DNA from: DASYTH01 sp045806965
GTDB lineage: Bacteria > Actinomycetota > Actinomycetes > Mycobacteriales > Pseudonocardiaceae
DNA: 64,000 bases
Assembly: GCA_045806965.1 (NCBI GenBank)
Contig: JBJMIG010000021.1
Coordinates: 1 to 64,000, forward strand
Direction: 5' to 3'
Of this stretch, positions 43,288 through 52,130 are shown in pieces. How positions within the stretch are numbered: position 1 is the first letter of the stretch; each line of letters begins with the position of its first letter. The notes beneath the pieces were generated by a model. It was not told the origin of the DNA and ran no database searches. It saw only the letters and a program-made list of their open reading frames with translations. The translations under genes were made by a program, and so were the position numbers.

Positions 43288-45948
43288 TCATAGTGCACCA
43301 ACGTCCACCAATCCGCGCTCCGTCGCGGAGGTGACCGCCTCTCGCCGGGAACCGACGCCCAATTTCCGGTAAATGGCCCGCATATGTGTTTTCACGGTGT
43401 TAGGCGAAACCATCAGGTCGTCGGCGATCTCCTCGAGTGACCGCACGGTGGGAAGCAGTCGCAAAACGGTGCGTTCCCGCTCGGTGAGCGCGATCGCGTC
43501 GGCGTGCTCGCCGAGCGCGGCCCGGCTGCGGAGGACCTCGGCGGCGAAGCGCTGCCTCGGTCCGGCCCGCGACCGCTGCTCCTCGATCAACGGAAGCATC
43601 CGCGACCCGGCCAACACCAGCGGGTGCGGTGCGCCGAGCTGTTCGGCGAGGGCCAGTGCCTTGCCGACGCCGCGCCTGGCGCGCATCCCCTCGTCGCAGC
43701 GCACCGCGATCTCCGCCTCGAGCAGCCATGCCTCCACCGTCGTCCAGGCCAGCAACGGCGGTATCGCGCCGTCGAGCAGCGGCCGGAGCAGGTTGCGCGC
43801 ATGACTGTGGCGCCCGAGCGCCAGCTGCGCGCCGGCCCGGACCAACTGGATCTCGCCAGCCGCCGGAATCCGGTCCCGGGCCCAGCGGACGACCTCCTTG
43901 GCGATGTCCCCACGGCCGAGCAGGGTGGCGGCCCGGTGCTCGGCGGTCAGGGCAAGCGCGACCAGGTAGGCGGGCAGCTGCGGATGCGCGTCGGCCAGGC
44001 GCGCGTCGCGCATCTGGCGCAGCCCGGCCGACCGCTCGCCGAGGTCGAACGAGGCGGCGCCGCGCAGCGTGCCGACCAGCAACCTCATTGCCGGGGTGAC
44101 CATGTCGGCCATGGTGTTGAGCACCTGCTCAGCGCGCGCCAGGTTGGCCAGGCAGGTGACCGGGTCCGCGTTCACCAGCGCGGCCTCGGCGAGCGTCAAC
44201 GAGGCCCGCGCGCCGACCAGCGTGCCGCCCCAGCCGCGCTCGGCGGCCAGCCCGTCCGCCTCGGTGGCCAGCGCCGCCATCCGCCGAAGGTCGCCCTCGC
44301 TCGCGGCGACGCCGCTGAGGATCGTCAGGCACTGAACCTCGAGATGGCGCAGCCCCCGGTCGCGGGCGAGGGCGAGGGCCGACTCGACCGGCCGGCGCGC
44401 GGCCGCGGCCCGGTCCGAGGCGAGCAGCGCCAGGCCGGTGTGCACCAGGGTCATGGCACTGAGTGCGGGCCCGTACTCGAGGCCGGCGCCGGGCACCGTG
44501 CGGACCATCTTCTCGATGTCCCCGGCGGCGTGCGCGAACCTCGACTCAACCAGGTCACGCAGCACCCGCAGCTCGCCGGATGGCTCGGCGGGCCAGGCCC
44601 GCTCGGCGCGGGTCAGCTGGGCCCGGGCGGCCGCCGGCTCCCCGGCGTCCAGGTGCACCAGCACGCCGGTCAGCGCCAGCCACGGGTCGCCGCTGACGCC
44701 GGCGTTCAACGCCGTCTCCGCCCGGCGCAGCACCTCGTGCTCGCCGGCCAGCACCAGGTCGAGCGCGTGCCGGCGCAACAGGTCGGCCACCAGCTCGGCG
44801 TCCCCGGCCTCGAGGGCGTGCGCCACGGCACCGGCCGGCTGGGAGCGCGTCCGCAGCCACTGCGCCGCCCTGCGGTGCAGCTGCGGCACCTGGTGCGGGG
44901 CGCGCAACATGAGATCGGCGAGCAGGTACGAGCGCAGCAGGGCGCGCAACCGGTAGGTCTGGTGGCGCCGGCCGGTGCGGGCCAGCATCGAGGTGCGGTG
45001 CTCGAGGGCGGCGAGCAGGTCGCCCGCGTCGGCCCGGCCGGAGAGCGCGACCGCCAGCGACACGGACACCTGCTCGCACACGCTGATCGCGCGCAGGAAG
45101 TCCCGTTCCGGTTCGGACAGTGGGGCGAGCACCTCGTCAATCAGGTAGTCGCTCACCGACCGTTCGGTGCCGAACCCTTCGACGAACCCGTCCACGAACC
45201 GGTCCGGGTCGTGGATGGCGGCCAGCGCCACCGCCGCGAGCCGCAGTCCGCCGGCCCAGCCCTCGGTCCGGGCGACCAGGCGGGTCACCTGGCCGGCGTC
45301 GAGCCGAACCCCGGCGGCCTCGACCAGCGCGGCGGCTTCCGCCGGCCGGAACCGCAGGGCTTCGGAACGCAGCTCGTCGACCTGTCCGGTCAACCGCAGG
45401 CGGGCGAGCGGGAGCGGCGGATCCCACCGCGTGGACAGCACCAGCCGCAGCCCGGCCGGCCGGTGCCGCAGCAGCTGTTCCAGCCCGTGCAACGGTTCCG
45501 GGGCGGCAAGCTCGTGCACGTCGTCGAGGATGAGGCGGACCGGCACGGGCAGCGCGGCGAACGCGTCGAGCGCCTCGGCGAGGAAGCCGGGATCGTCCCG
45601 GACCCGACGCGGCACCGTGAGCACCCGCAGCACCGAGTCGGCCGGCACCGATGGGCAGGCGGCAACCGCGTCGAGCAGACCGGACCAGAACCGGCGTTCG
45701 TCGTTGTCCGCCGCGTCGAGCGAAACCCACGCCGCCGAGTCGAGCCCGTCGCGGCGCACCCAGTCGGCGAGCAGAAGTGTCTTTCCGGAACCGGCCGGCG
45801 CACAGACCACTGTGGACCCGCCAGGTGGCGACCGGTCGAGTGCGGCGAGGAGACGCGGCCGGGACACGAAACCTGGCGGCAGTTCCGGGACGGCGCGTTT
45901 TCGCCGCGAAAGCCGCGGTACCGCTTCGCCGGGTTCCGACTCGTGCAC
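43288..45948 (-). CDS. Large MalT-type LuxR regulator 2
   Basis: An 886-residue paralogue of the gene downstream. Walker A VCAPAGSGKTLLLADWV, Walker-B-like RLILDDVHEL, then LRLVLSTRWDPPLPLARL; TPR-like helices; C-terminal LuxR domain LTERERTVLRLLPTVRSLEEIADDLMVSPNTVKTHMRAIYRKLGV. GTG 45948 follows GGAGGGCAG and gives a start closely matching that of the first paralogue; the frame is open to 46143 without similarity. The pair looks like a tandem duplication that has since diverged. Divergent from a small conserved-looking protein. Confidence 0.9.
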   Translation of the reverse strand: MHESEPGEAVPRLSRRKRAVPELPPGFVSRPRLLAALDRSPPGGSTVVCAPAGSGKTLLLADWVRRDGLDSAAWVSLDAADNDERRFWSGLLDAVAACPSVPADSVLRVLTVPRRVRDDPGFLAEALDAFAALPVPVRLILDDVHELAAPEPLHGLEQLLRHRPAGLRLVLSTRWDPPLPLARLRLTGQVDELRSEALRFRPAEAAALVEAAGVRLDAGQVTRLVARTEGWAGGLRLAAVALAAIHDPDRFVDGFVEGFGTERSVSDYLIDEVLAPLSEPERDFLRAISVCEQVSVSLAVALSGRADAGDLLAALEHRTSMLARTGRRHQTYRLRALLRSYLLADLMLRAPHQVPQLHRRAAQWLRTRSQPAGAVAHALEAGDAELVADLLRRHALDLVLAGEHEVLRRAETALNAGVSGDPWLALTGVLVHLDAGEPAAARAQLTRAERAWPAEPSGELRVLRDLVESRFAHAAGDIEKMVRTVPGAGLEYGPALSAMTLVHTGLALLASDRAAAARRPVESALALARDRGLRHLEVQCLTILSGVAASEGDLRRMAALATEADGLAAERGWGGTLVGARASLTLAEAALVNADPVTCLANLARAEQVLNTMADMVTPAMRLLVGTLRGAASFDLGERSAGLRQMRDARLADAHPQLPAYLVALALTAEHRAATLLGRGDIAKEVVRWARDRIPAAGEIQLVRAGAQLALGRHSHARNLLRPLLDGAIPPLLAWTTVEAWLLEAEIAVRCDEGMRARRGVGKALALAEQLGAPHPLVLAGSRMLPLIEEQRSRAGPRQRFAAEVLRSRAALGEHADAIALTERERTVLRLLPTVRSLEEIADDLMVSPNTVKTHMRAIYRKLGVGSRREAVTSATERGLVDVGAL

Positions 45949-46185
45949 CTGCCCTCCGGTGTGCCGCGATACAGGCTCAATTGGACATTCACTGTCGCAC
46001 GGCGAACGTTCGAAATCGAGTCGAAACGGTCGCCAGCGCAACTCAATCGGGTGATTTCCGGCTACCCGGTGCCGGCGTCGCCGGTTCGCGGTGGGCCATC
46101 TCATCCGGGAAGGGCGAGGAATATGGCAGCGGTCGCAGGTCACGGTGAGAGTTCACGTCAGGCCGAGAGCATTGGGGAGGTTCCG

Positions 46186-46398
46186 GTGTCGCAGGCCAAG
46201 TATGTGTTCCGCGTCGCCGGCCGGCTGTCGGAGAGGGCACAGCAAACAGTGGGCGATTTCGGCGCGCTGGAAGTCAGCGACGCTCCACCCGAGACGATCA
46301 TCTACTGCGACGTCGTGGACGAGGCGCAGTTACACGGTCTCCTGACCCTCTTCCGCACGCTCAGCCTCGACATCGTCTCGATGCACCAGGTGCCGTGA
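46186..46398 (+). CDS. Small soluble protein divergent from the LuxR pair
   Basis: A 70-residue protein starting VSQAKYVFRVAGRLSERAQ, with alternating beta and helix character (TIIYCDVVDEAQLHGLLTLF) resembling an ACT-like or ferredoxin-like half fold. GTG 46186 follows GGGGAGG, the best ribosome site; ATG 46123, also with a good GGGCGAGGA site, would give 91 residues. I recognise no named family. Its position facing two inducer-dependent regulators makes it a candidate target or modulator. Confidence 0.65.
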   Translation: MSQAKYVFRVAGRLSERAQQTVGDFGALEVSDAPPETIIYCDVVDEAQLHGLLTLFRTLSLDIVSMHQVP

Positions 46399-46554
46399 AC
46401 ATTGTGACCGAGCCTGCGGGCGAATCGTCGAACGTTGCCCGGTCCCGGCCGGGCGAACGGCGACGCCTCACCCTTGGCAGGGGATGTGCCCGGCGGGTGA
46501 ATGCAGCACCGTCCGGCGAGACGGCTGCTCGCGACTACTGCGCGGAGGTGTTCG

Positions 46555-47169
46555 ATGACCAGCGGAACGTCCTCTCCCACCGCTGACTCGGCTGACGAGC
46601 GGATGGCCAGCATCGGGAAGTCGCGCGGATGGCAGATCGGGCTCGGTGTGGCGGCCCTGGCCGCCGGCCTGGCCATGCTGGTCTGGCCCGATGTGACGCT
46701 GCTCGCCGTGGCGGTCATCTTCGGCGTGCAACTGATCCTCGCCGGCGTGTTCCGGCTGGTGACCGCGTTCTTCACCGACGGCGCGAGCGGCGCGGTGCGC
46801 GCGTTGTTCGTGCTGCTCGGCGCGTTGTTGATCATAGTAGGCATCCTGTGCCTGCGGGCCCCGTTCCAGACCGTCACGATCCTGCTCCTGCTGGCCGGCC
46901 TGAGCTGGATCCTGAACGGCGTCATCGAGCTGTTCCACGGTTTCACCGGCGGCGGCGGCTGGTCCATCCTGGCCGGTGCGATCAGCCTGGGGATCGGCAT
47001 CGTGGTGCTCGTCTACCCGGCACCGAGCGCCATCACCATGGTCTGGGTGCTCGGCATCAGCCTGGTCGTGATCGGCGCGATGGAGCTGCTGCGGGCGGCG
47101 ATGTCCGGCGGGCGGCGCAGCCCGGCGGCCGCCGGTTTCCCCGGCAGGGCGCGGCCGGCCACCCCCTGA
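46555..47169 (+). CDS. HdeD-family membrane protein
   Basis: A 204-residue protein with six membrane segments; GWQIGLGVAALAAGLAMLVWPDVTLLAVAVIFGVQLI is the HdeD repeat start, and FTGGGGWSILAGAISLGIGIVVL is the second half. HdeD is an acid-resistance membrane protein in E. coli; actinobacterial homologues are stress-linked but unassigned. ATG 46555 follows GCGGAGGTG. It begins a plus-strand run of envelope proteins. Confidence 0.88.
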   Translation: MTSGTSSPTADSADERMASIGKSRGWQIGLGVAALAAGLAMLVWPDVTLLAVAVIFGVQLILAGVFRLVTAFFTDGASGAVRALFVLLGALLIIVGILCLRAPFQTVTILLLLAGLSWILNGVIELFHGFTGGGGWSILAGAISLGIGIVVLVYPAPSAITMVWVLGISLVVIGAMELLRAAMSGGRRSPAAAGFPGRARPATP

Positions 47170-47184
47170 TCGGACGGTGCGGGC

Positions 47185-47757
47185 ATGACCACGGCGACCG
47201 ATCGCCGCGCGGCGACGGACATACTGCTCGGCGCGGGTGCGTGCGCGCTGGGCCTGGTGCGGTGGTCGACGCTGCCGATCCGCACCGCGACCCTGATCGC
47301 CGTCCGGGTGACCAGGGGAACCACCCGGGATCGGCTCGCGGCGGCGCTGGCCGCGCGCGGCGGCCTGCTGCGCCGACGACTGCGACTCATCGCCGAGGCG
47401 ACCCTGCCGGTGGTGCTCCGGCCGGTGCTCGAGGCGGTGCTCGACGCCGTTGACCTGACCACGCTGGTCCGGGAGCACCTCGACCTCAACGAGCTGGTGA
47501 GCGACGTTGACCTGGAGGCCGTCGTGGTCGGCATCGACCTCGACGCGATCATCCACCGGATCGACCTCGCCGCGCTGGCCAGCGAGGTGATCAACGTGGT
47601 CGATCTGCCGCGGATCGTGCGGGAGTCCAGCGAGACGATCGCCTCGGAGACGGTGCAGGACATGCGAACCGAGTGCGCCAGGGCGGACGACGCGGTCGCC
47701 AGGCTGGTCGACCGGCTGCTACGCCGCGGCCCGGCCCCGAACCCCGCACCGCGGTGA
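47185..47757 (+). CDS. Asp-Leu nonapeptide-repeat protein, unknown function
   Basis: A 190-residue protein. A short hydrophobic N-terminal stretch (about 12-40) is followed by a helical linker and then repeats starting with DL at 9-10 residue spacing (DLTTLVREHL, DLNELVSDV, DLEAVVVGI, DLDAIIHRI, DLAALASEV, DLPRIV; about residues 90-150). Hydrophobic positions recur within each unit, suggesting a small solenoid or membrane-peripheral helix bundle. It is coupled to the downstream RDD gene by a GTGA overlap, so the two probably act together. No named family is recognised. Confidence 0.72.
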   Translation: MTTATDRRAATDILLGAGACALGLVRWSTLPIRTATLIAVRVTRGTTRDRLAAALAARGGLLRRRLRLIAEATLPVVLRPVLEAVLDAVDLTTLVREHLDLNELVSDVDLEAVVVGIDLDAIIHRIDLAALASEVINVVDLPRIVRESSETIASETVQDMRTECARADDAVARLVDRLLRRGPAPNPAPR

Positions 47758-48302
47758 CCGCGTCGAGCCGGGAGTACACCCCGGCCGGTGTGGTGAGCCG
47801 GGTGGTCGCCGCCCTGGTGGACGCGGTGGTCGTGGCGGTGACCGCGGGTGGGATGTTCCTCACCGTCGCGGCGGCCGAGTTCATCTGGCGGCCGAAGTCG
47901 TTCAGCTGGCCGAAGCCGGCGCCGTGGCTGTCCCTCGCGGTGCTGTTCGTCCTGGCGACGGTCTATCTGGCCGCGGGTTGGGCGACCAACGGCCGCACGA
48001 TCGGGGGCAGCCTGATGGGGCTGCGGGTGCTGTCCGCGGCCCGCCGGCCGGTCGGTTGGTCGAGGGCGACCGGGCGGGCGGTGCTGTGCGTGTTGTTCCC
48101 GATCGGGCTGCTGTGGGTGGCCGTGAGCGGTTCCCGCAGATCGGTTCAGGACCTCCTGATGCGTTCGTTGGTCGTGCACGACTGGCACCACGCGCTGGAC
48201 GCCGCGGCCCGGCCGGTCGCGGTCTCACCTGGCGCGGGTGAGGTTGGCCCGCATCGCCGGCCGCCACGCTCGGTCCAGCTGGGACACGGTTTTCGGCAGT
48301 GA
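47754..48302 (+). CDS. RDD-family membrane protein
   Basis: A 182-residue protein with the RDD pattern: GVVSRVVAALVDAVVVAVTAG (TM1 with the conserved Arg and Asp), AVLFVLATVYLAAGWATNGRTIGGSLMGLRVL (TM2 and conserved GRTIGG...LRV), and a third segment. RDD proteins are linked to ion or solute movement. The GTG start overlaps the preceding gene's stop. The C-terminal 25 residues are Pro/Arg/His-rich. Confidence 0.85.
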   Translation: MTASSREYTPAGVVSRVVAALVDAVVVAVTAGGMFLTVAAAEFIWRPKSFSWPKPAPWLSLAVLFVLATVYLAAGWATNGRTIGGSLMGLRVLSAARRPVGWSRATGRAVLCVLFPIGLLWVAVSGSRRSVQDLLMRSLVVHDWHHALDAAARPVAVSPGAGEVGPHRRPPRSVQLGHGFRQ

Positions 48303-48359
48303 TGCCGTCCGACCCGCCGTTTGGACAGCGACGAATCCGCCGGTGACGAAGGAGCTCAC

Positions 48360-48776
48360 GTGTACCAACCGGTCACCAGGAGCGTGCTCGACATTCCGGC
48401 GCTCACGCCGAAGCGGTCCGGCGGCTTCGTCGGCATCGGCCCGTTCGGGCCGGACTGGGCGATCGAGATCGTCATCCCGGTCCTCATCGTCCTGGTCGGC
48501 GGCGCCGCGATCGGCACGGTGGTCTACCGGATGGCGGCCCGGACGGTGCGCCTGCGGCGCGGACCAGCCGGGCCGGTCGGGCTGCACGTGCCGGCGGCCA
48601 TCAGCTCTGGTCCGACCCGGCGCCGGGCCGGCCGTCGGCTCCCCTGGTCAGCCAGGTCCGCGACACCGCCGGGTGGAACTCGGCCGGTTCAGCCATATCC
48701 GTGTCCCGCCTCGACCTGCGCACCGGGGCGCCGCTCGCCGAGGAGCCGGGCTCGAGGGTCGCCGCCGCGGCCGTGA
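48360..48776 (+). CDS. Small single-pass membrane protein with doubtful C-terminus
   Basis: GTG 48360 follows a strong GAAGGAG site. The first 80 residues have good codon use and one membrane helix (about 30-52, IEIVIPVLIVLVGGAAIGTVVY). After about position 48600 third-position GC drops and the sequence becomes Arg/Pro-rich, while two other registers (one on each strand) show better codon bias. The annotated 138-residue product may therefore have a frameshifted tail, or overlap an antisense gene at 48601-48825. No family is recognised. Confidence 0.45.
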   Translation: MYQPVTRSVLDIPALTPKRSGGFVGIGPFGPDWAIEIVIPVLIVLVGGAAIGTVVYRMAARTVRLRRGPAGPVGLHVPAAISSGPTRRRAGRRLPWSARSATPPGGTRPVQPYPCPASTCAPGRRSPRSRARGSPPRP

Positions 48777-48896
48777 CGGCCCGGTCGTTGATCTTCGGGG
48801 TCGGGCCCGACTCGGGGTTTGTCACCCCGGAGGGGCGATGCGGGCGGGTGCGCCGCGGCCGAGCCTGGACACCAACAGCACGCGTGCGGAGGTGGG

Positions 48897-50333
48897 ATGT
48901 CGGAGCCCGCGGATCGATCCATGGCACCAGGGTTGGATGCCGGTGAGCGCGCCGAGCTTGAGCGGCTGCGCCGCGAGTTGGCCGGTGCGCGGGCGGCCCC
49001 CGGGCGCACCAGAGCACCGGTCCGGTGGCGCTCGCTGATCGCCGGGGTGCTCATCGTGCTCGGCTGTGCGCTGGCTCCGGTCGCCCTGGTCGCGGTGTGG
49101 GTCGACAACCAGATCTCGGACACCGACACCTTTGTCACCACCGTCTCGCCGCTGGCCCGCGATGAAGCGGTCCAGGCGGCCGTCACCGACCGGGTCACCA
49201 CCGAGATCTTCACCCGCGTGGACATCAAGGCACTGGCCGACCAGGCACTCGACGCCCTCGAGAACCAGGGCCTGCCGCCGGTGATCACCAACCGGCTGCA
49301 CGGCTTCACCGGCTCACTGGATTCCGCGGTGGAGGGCTTCATCCACGACAGGATCGGCGAGCTGGTGGCCAGCCCGCAGTTCGCCGCGGCCTGGGACCAG
49401 ACCGTCCGCCTGACGCACCAGCAGGCGATCGCCGCTCTCTCCGGGAACAGCTCGGCGATCACGACCGAGGGCGGCACCGCGCAGCTCGATCTCGCCGTGT
49501 TCATCAACCTGGCGAAAGAGCGGCTGGTCGCGGCCGGGTTCGAGGCGGCCAGCCTGGTGCCGGACGCGCACCCCACGATCGAGCTGATGGACGCCCGCAC
49601 GCTCATCCGCGCGCAGAACGCCTACCAACTGCTGCACAGCGTGGCCGGCTGGCTGCCCTGGGCCGTGCTGGTGACACTCGCCCTCGGCGGATATCTGGCC
49701 CGGGATCACCGGCGGGCGGTGCTCGGCATCGGCCTCGGCGTCGCGCTGTCCATGCTGGTGCTGGCCGTCGGCCTGCTGGCGGCGCGCGCCTTCGTGGTTG
49801 GCGCGGCGCCCGCGACCGCGGTGGCGGCCGCCACCGCCTCCTTCGACATCCTGGTTCGCTTCCTGCGCACCGGTCTGCGGACCGTGACCGTGCTCGGGCT
49901 CGTCATCGCCGCGGGTGCCTTCCTGTTCGGCCCGTCGACCACCGCCACGCGGACCAGGGCCGGACTGTCCAGGATGATGGGCACCCTGCGCAGCGGCGGC
50001 GCGGCGATCGGGCTGCGTACCGGGCCGGTCGGCCGCTGGGTGCACGCCAACCTCCGGGTGCTGCGGATCGGGGCCTTGGCACTCGCCGTGCTCGTCTTCG
50101 TCTTCGTCGATCAACCGAGCGGGGCGACCGTACTGGTGATCGCGGGCCTGCTGGTGGTCGCTCTCGGCCTGATCGAGTTCCTGAACCTGCCCGGCCCGGC
50201 CCGGCCCGACGCCCGGGGCGCGGAGGCGGCCGGCCAGTTCTTGAACCTGCCCGGTCCGGCCCGATCCGATGCCCGCGAGGCGAACGCCCCCGAGGTGCCG
50301 GCAGGCACGGAGCGGGCCAGGCCGGCGCACTGA
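48897..50333 (+). CDS. Polytopic membrane protein, function unknown
   Basis: A 478-residue protein. A charged coiled-coil-like N-terminus (ERAELERLRRELAG), a first membrane segment near residues 43-67, a large external domain (about 70-240; QISDTDTFVTTVSPLARDEAVQAAVTDRV), then five or so further segments between about 245 and 440. The C-terminal tail has two near-identical 17-residue blocks starting FLNLPGPAR. ATG 48897 follows GGAGGTGGG. Proteins with this layout are common in actinobacteria but uncharacterised. Confidence 0.8.
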   Translation: MSEPADRSMAPGLDAGERAELERLRRELAGARAAPGRTRAPVRWRSLIAGVLIVLGCALAPVALVAVWVDNQISDTDTFVTTVSPLARDEAVQAAVTDRVTTEIFTRVDIKALADQALDALENQGLPPVITNRLHGFTGSLDSAVEGFIHDRIGELVASPQFAAAWDQTVRLTHQQAIAALSGNSSAITTEGGTAQLDLAVFINLAKERLVAAGFEAASLVPDAHPTIELMDARTLIRAQNAYQLLHSVAGWLPWAVLVTLALGGYLARDHRRAVLGIGLGVALSMLVLAVGLLAARAFVVGAAPATAVAAATASFDILVRFLRTGLRTVTVLGLVIAAGAFLFGPSTTATRTRAGLSRMMGTLRSGGAAIGLRTGPVGRWVHANLRVLRIGALALAVLVFVFVDQPSGATVLVIAGLLVVALGLIEFLNLPGPARPDARGAEAAGQFLNLPGPARSDAREANAPEVPAGTERARPAH

Positions 50334-50344
50334 CCCCCGCTGGG

Positions 50345-50860
50345 CTATCGCTCGACCCGGGTGGCGTCTCCCTCGGAGCGAAGGGACGCCTCGATCGCGG
50401 TCAGCCGCGCGGCGATCTCATCGAGACGATCCCGAAGAGACTCCATGGTGTCGTCCACATCGGAGGTCGAACCGGTACGAGACTGGCGCTGACTGCGCGC
50501 CCGCTCGACGAAGATGGAGGTGATCAGCGCGGTGAGAATCGACACGAACGCGATCGCCTCGAGCATGATCACGGCACCAACAATGCGCCCGACCAGCGTG
50601 TTGGGAACAATGTCGCCATATCCGACCGTGGTAACCGTCTGCAAGGACCACCACAGGCCGGTTCCGATGTTCGGAAAGTCGCTTCGGTCGAGGAACCACG
50701 CGACTGTCCCGCCGACCACGACGCTCGCCGCCATTGCGTAGACAATCACGGCCATCGCGTTGCGGACGGACACCGGCCCGGTGAGAAAGCGCGCAATCCT
50801 GCGCTGGATCGGCTGGGGACGTTTCCAGTTCCGCCCCTGGTCCGAGGCCGGATCTGTCAT
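50345..50860 (-). CDS. Two-helix potassium channel
   Basis: A 171-residue channel subunit. TM1 (about 33-55), pore helix and selectivity filter in WWSLQTVTTVGYGDIVP, TM2 (about 90-115), then a C-terminal coiled coil (MESLRDRLDEIAARLTAIEASL). No RCK domain. Start ATG 50860 overlaps the stop of the upstream holin-like gene (ATGA), indicating coupled expression. Expected to be a tetramer in the inner membrane. Confidence 0.92.
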   Translation of the reverse strand: MTDPASDQGRNWKRPQPIQRRIARFLTGPVSVRNAMAVIVYAMAASVVVGGTVAWFLDRSDFPNIGTGLWWSLQTVTTVGYGDIVPNTLVGRIVGAVIMLEAIAFVSILTALITSIFVERARSQRQSRTGSTSDVDDTMESLRDRLDEIAARLTAIEASLRSEGDATRVER

Positions 50861-51231
50861 GCCGCCGCGGACTTGCTGCTCAAAGGCTGCCGGAAGAGCA
50901 GATGCAGGATGCCGGACACCACGGTGATACACACCGCCGCGAGCAGGTCCCACCAGAAGTTCTCGACCTCGAGAGAGTCGGACCAGCGATCGGTCAGCCA
51001 GAGCATACCGGCGTTGATGACGAGCGTGAACAACCCGAGCGTCAACAGCAGCAAAGGCAAGGTCAACAGGCGCAGAAGCGTGCCGAGCGTGACATTGACA
51101 ATGGCGAACAGCGCCGCGATCCACAGCAGCGACAGCAGTCCACCGTGGATGTGAACGCCCGGAAGCAGTGCGCTGACCAACCCGATTGCCACCGCCAACA
51201 AGACCCACAGCAACAGCAGACGCGCCAACAT
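50857..51231 (-). CDS. Phage-holin-like/YvlD family membrane protein
   Basis: A 124-residue protein with four membrane helices, including LLSLLWIAALFAIVNVTLGTLLRLLTLPLLLLTLGLFTLVINAGMLWL, the signature of the holin-4-superfamily/YvlD group. Despite the family name it is a common cellular protein. It is translationally coupled to the potassium channel gene, so a shared membrane-homeostasis job is likely. Confidence 0.88.
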   Translation of the reverse strand: MLARLLLLWVLLAVAIGLVSALLPGVHIHGGLLSLLWIAALFAIVNVTLGTLLRLLTLPLLLLTLGLFTLVINAGMLWLTDRWSDSLEVENFWWDLLAAVCITVVSGILHLLFRQPLSSKSAAA

Positions 51232-51403
51232 CGGTCGCAGTCCTCTCCGGTCGCCGGCACCGGCCCGAATTTCTCACCGCCACCGCGCACGCTACCGAGC
51301 CAGGGGAAAACCGACTCGCCCGCGCCGGGCGAGATCTCCGGCCGGCGGGCGGACCCGCGTGATTCCGGCGGCGAATCGACGAGAACGCGGACCGTCGCTC
51401 GGA

Positions 51404-51913
51404 TCAGGCCGGTCGGCCGGCGATGATGTTCCGCGCCGCGGCCGTTTGGGCCGGTGAGCAGCGTTTGATGTAGTTCGTCCACGTGGCGCCGAGAGCCTTG
51501 GCGCCACAGTCGGCGACGATCTCGACGCCACCCCACGGAGCCAGGGCGGTGCGGGCCTGCGCGATGCCGCCGTAGACGCGTCCCTGCTGGACGTGCACCC
51601 ACTCGTGCCGCACCACGTCGAGCACCCGGCCGGCGGGTGTGCGCGGCGCGATGTAGACGATGCCGGCGCCCAGGTCGGTCGCCCCCCAGGCACCCCGGTC
51701 CTGCACGATCCAGGTCGCCGAGGACGCACCCGGAACCTTGGCCACGGCGGCGTCGACCCGCTGGGTGAACGTGACTTTGGCCGGCTTCTTCACCGCGACG
51801 TAGGGCCGGACAACGGTGGATCGGCGGGTCGCCGCCAATTCGTGGTCGACGTTCGGCGCGGACGTGACGCCCGAGGACGCCGTCAGGATGAGGGCCACGA
51901 TGGAAGTGAACAT
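51404..51913 (-). CDS. Secreted protein with HExxH zinc motif, putative peptidase
   Basis: A 169-residue exported protein. It starts with a short signal peptide (about 1-19). The central RHEWVHVQQGRVYGG supplies an HExxH zinc site, with an aspartate and cysteine further along (IVADCGAKALG) and a final conserved-looking CSPAQTAAARNII. The two cysteines may pair. The overall size is small for a known metalloprotease. It may be a secreted minimal peptidase or a non-catalytic relative. ATG 51913 is the first start giving a signal peptide. Confidence 0.7.
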   Translation of the reverse strand: MFTSIVALILTASSGVTSAPNVDHELAATRRSTVVRPYVAVKKPAKVTFTQRVDAAVAKVPGASSATWIVQDRGAWGATDLGAGIVYIAPRTPAGRVLDVVRHEWVHVQQGRVYGGIAQARTALAPWGGVEIVADCGAKALGATWTNYIKRCSPAQTAAARNIIAGRPA

Positions 51914-52130
51914 GGGGCACTCATCGGGACCCGCGGACCGGACCTGAGAGCGGAACCCGAACGGCACCCAAGTTGCTCCCAACCCGCACCTGACCGGCGG
52001 TCCGGGTGAAGCTTTGGCCCCCCATGGGTGACGATATGGAACTGAACGTCAGTTACATTGCGATGAAGGCCGGAGAACCGGTCGACAGGGTTAACTCAGG
52101 TGGGACACCTCCATCGGCAGGCTCACCGGC

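Noticed and set aside
43504..46122. Plus-strand frame opposite LuxR regulator 2
   Set aside because: An antisense frame; only its end (46186-46398), beyond the LuxR start and with its own ribosome site, is credible as a gene.
50857..51231. Prophage remnant suggested by the holin-type annotation
   Set aside because: No other phage genes nearby; this family is cellular and it is coupled to a potassium channel gene.
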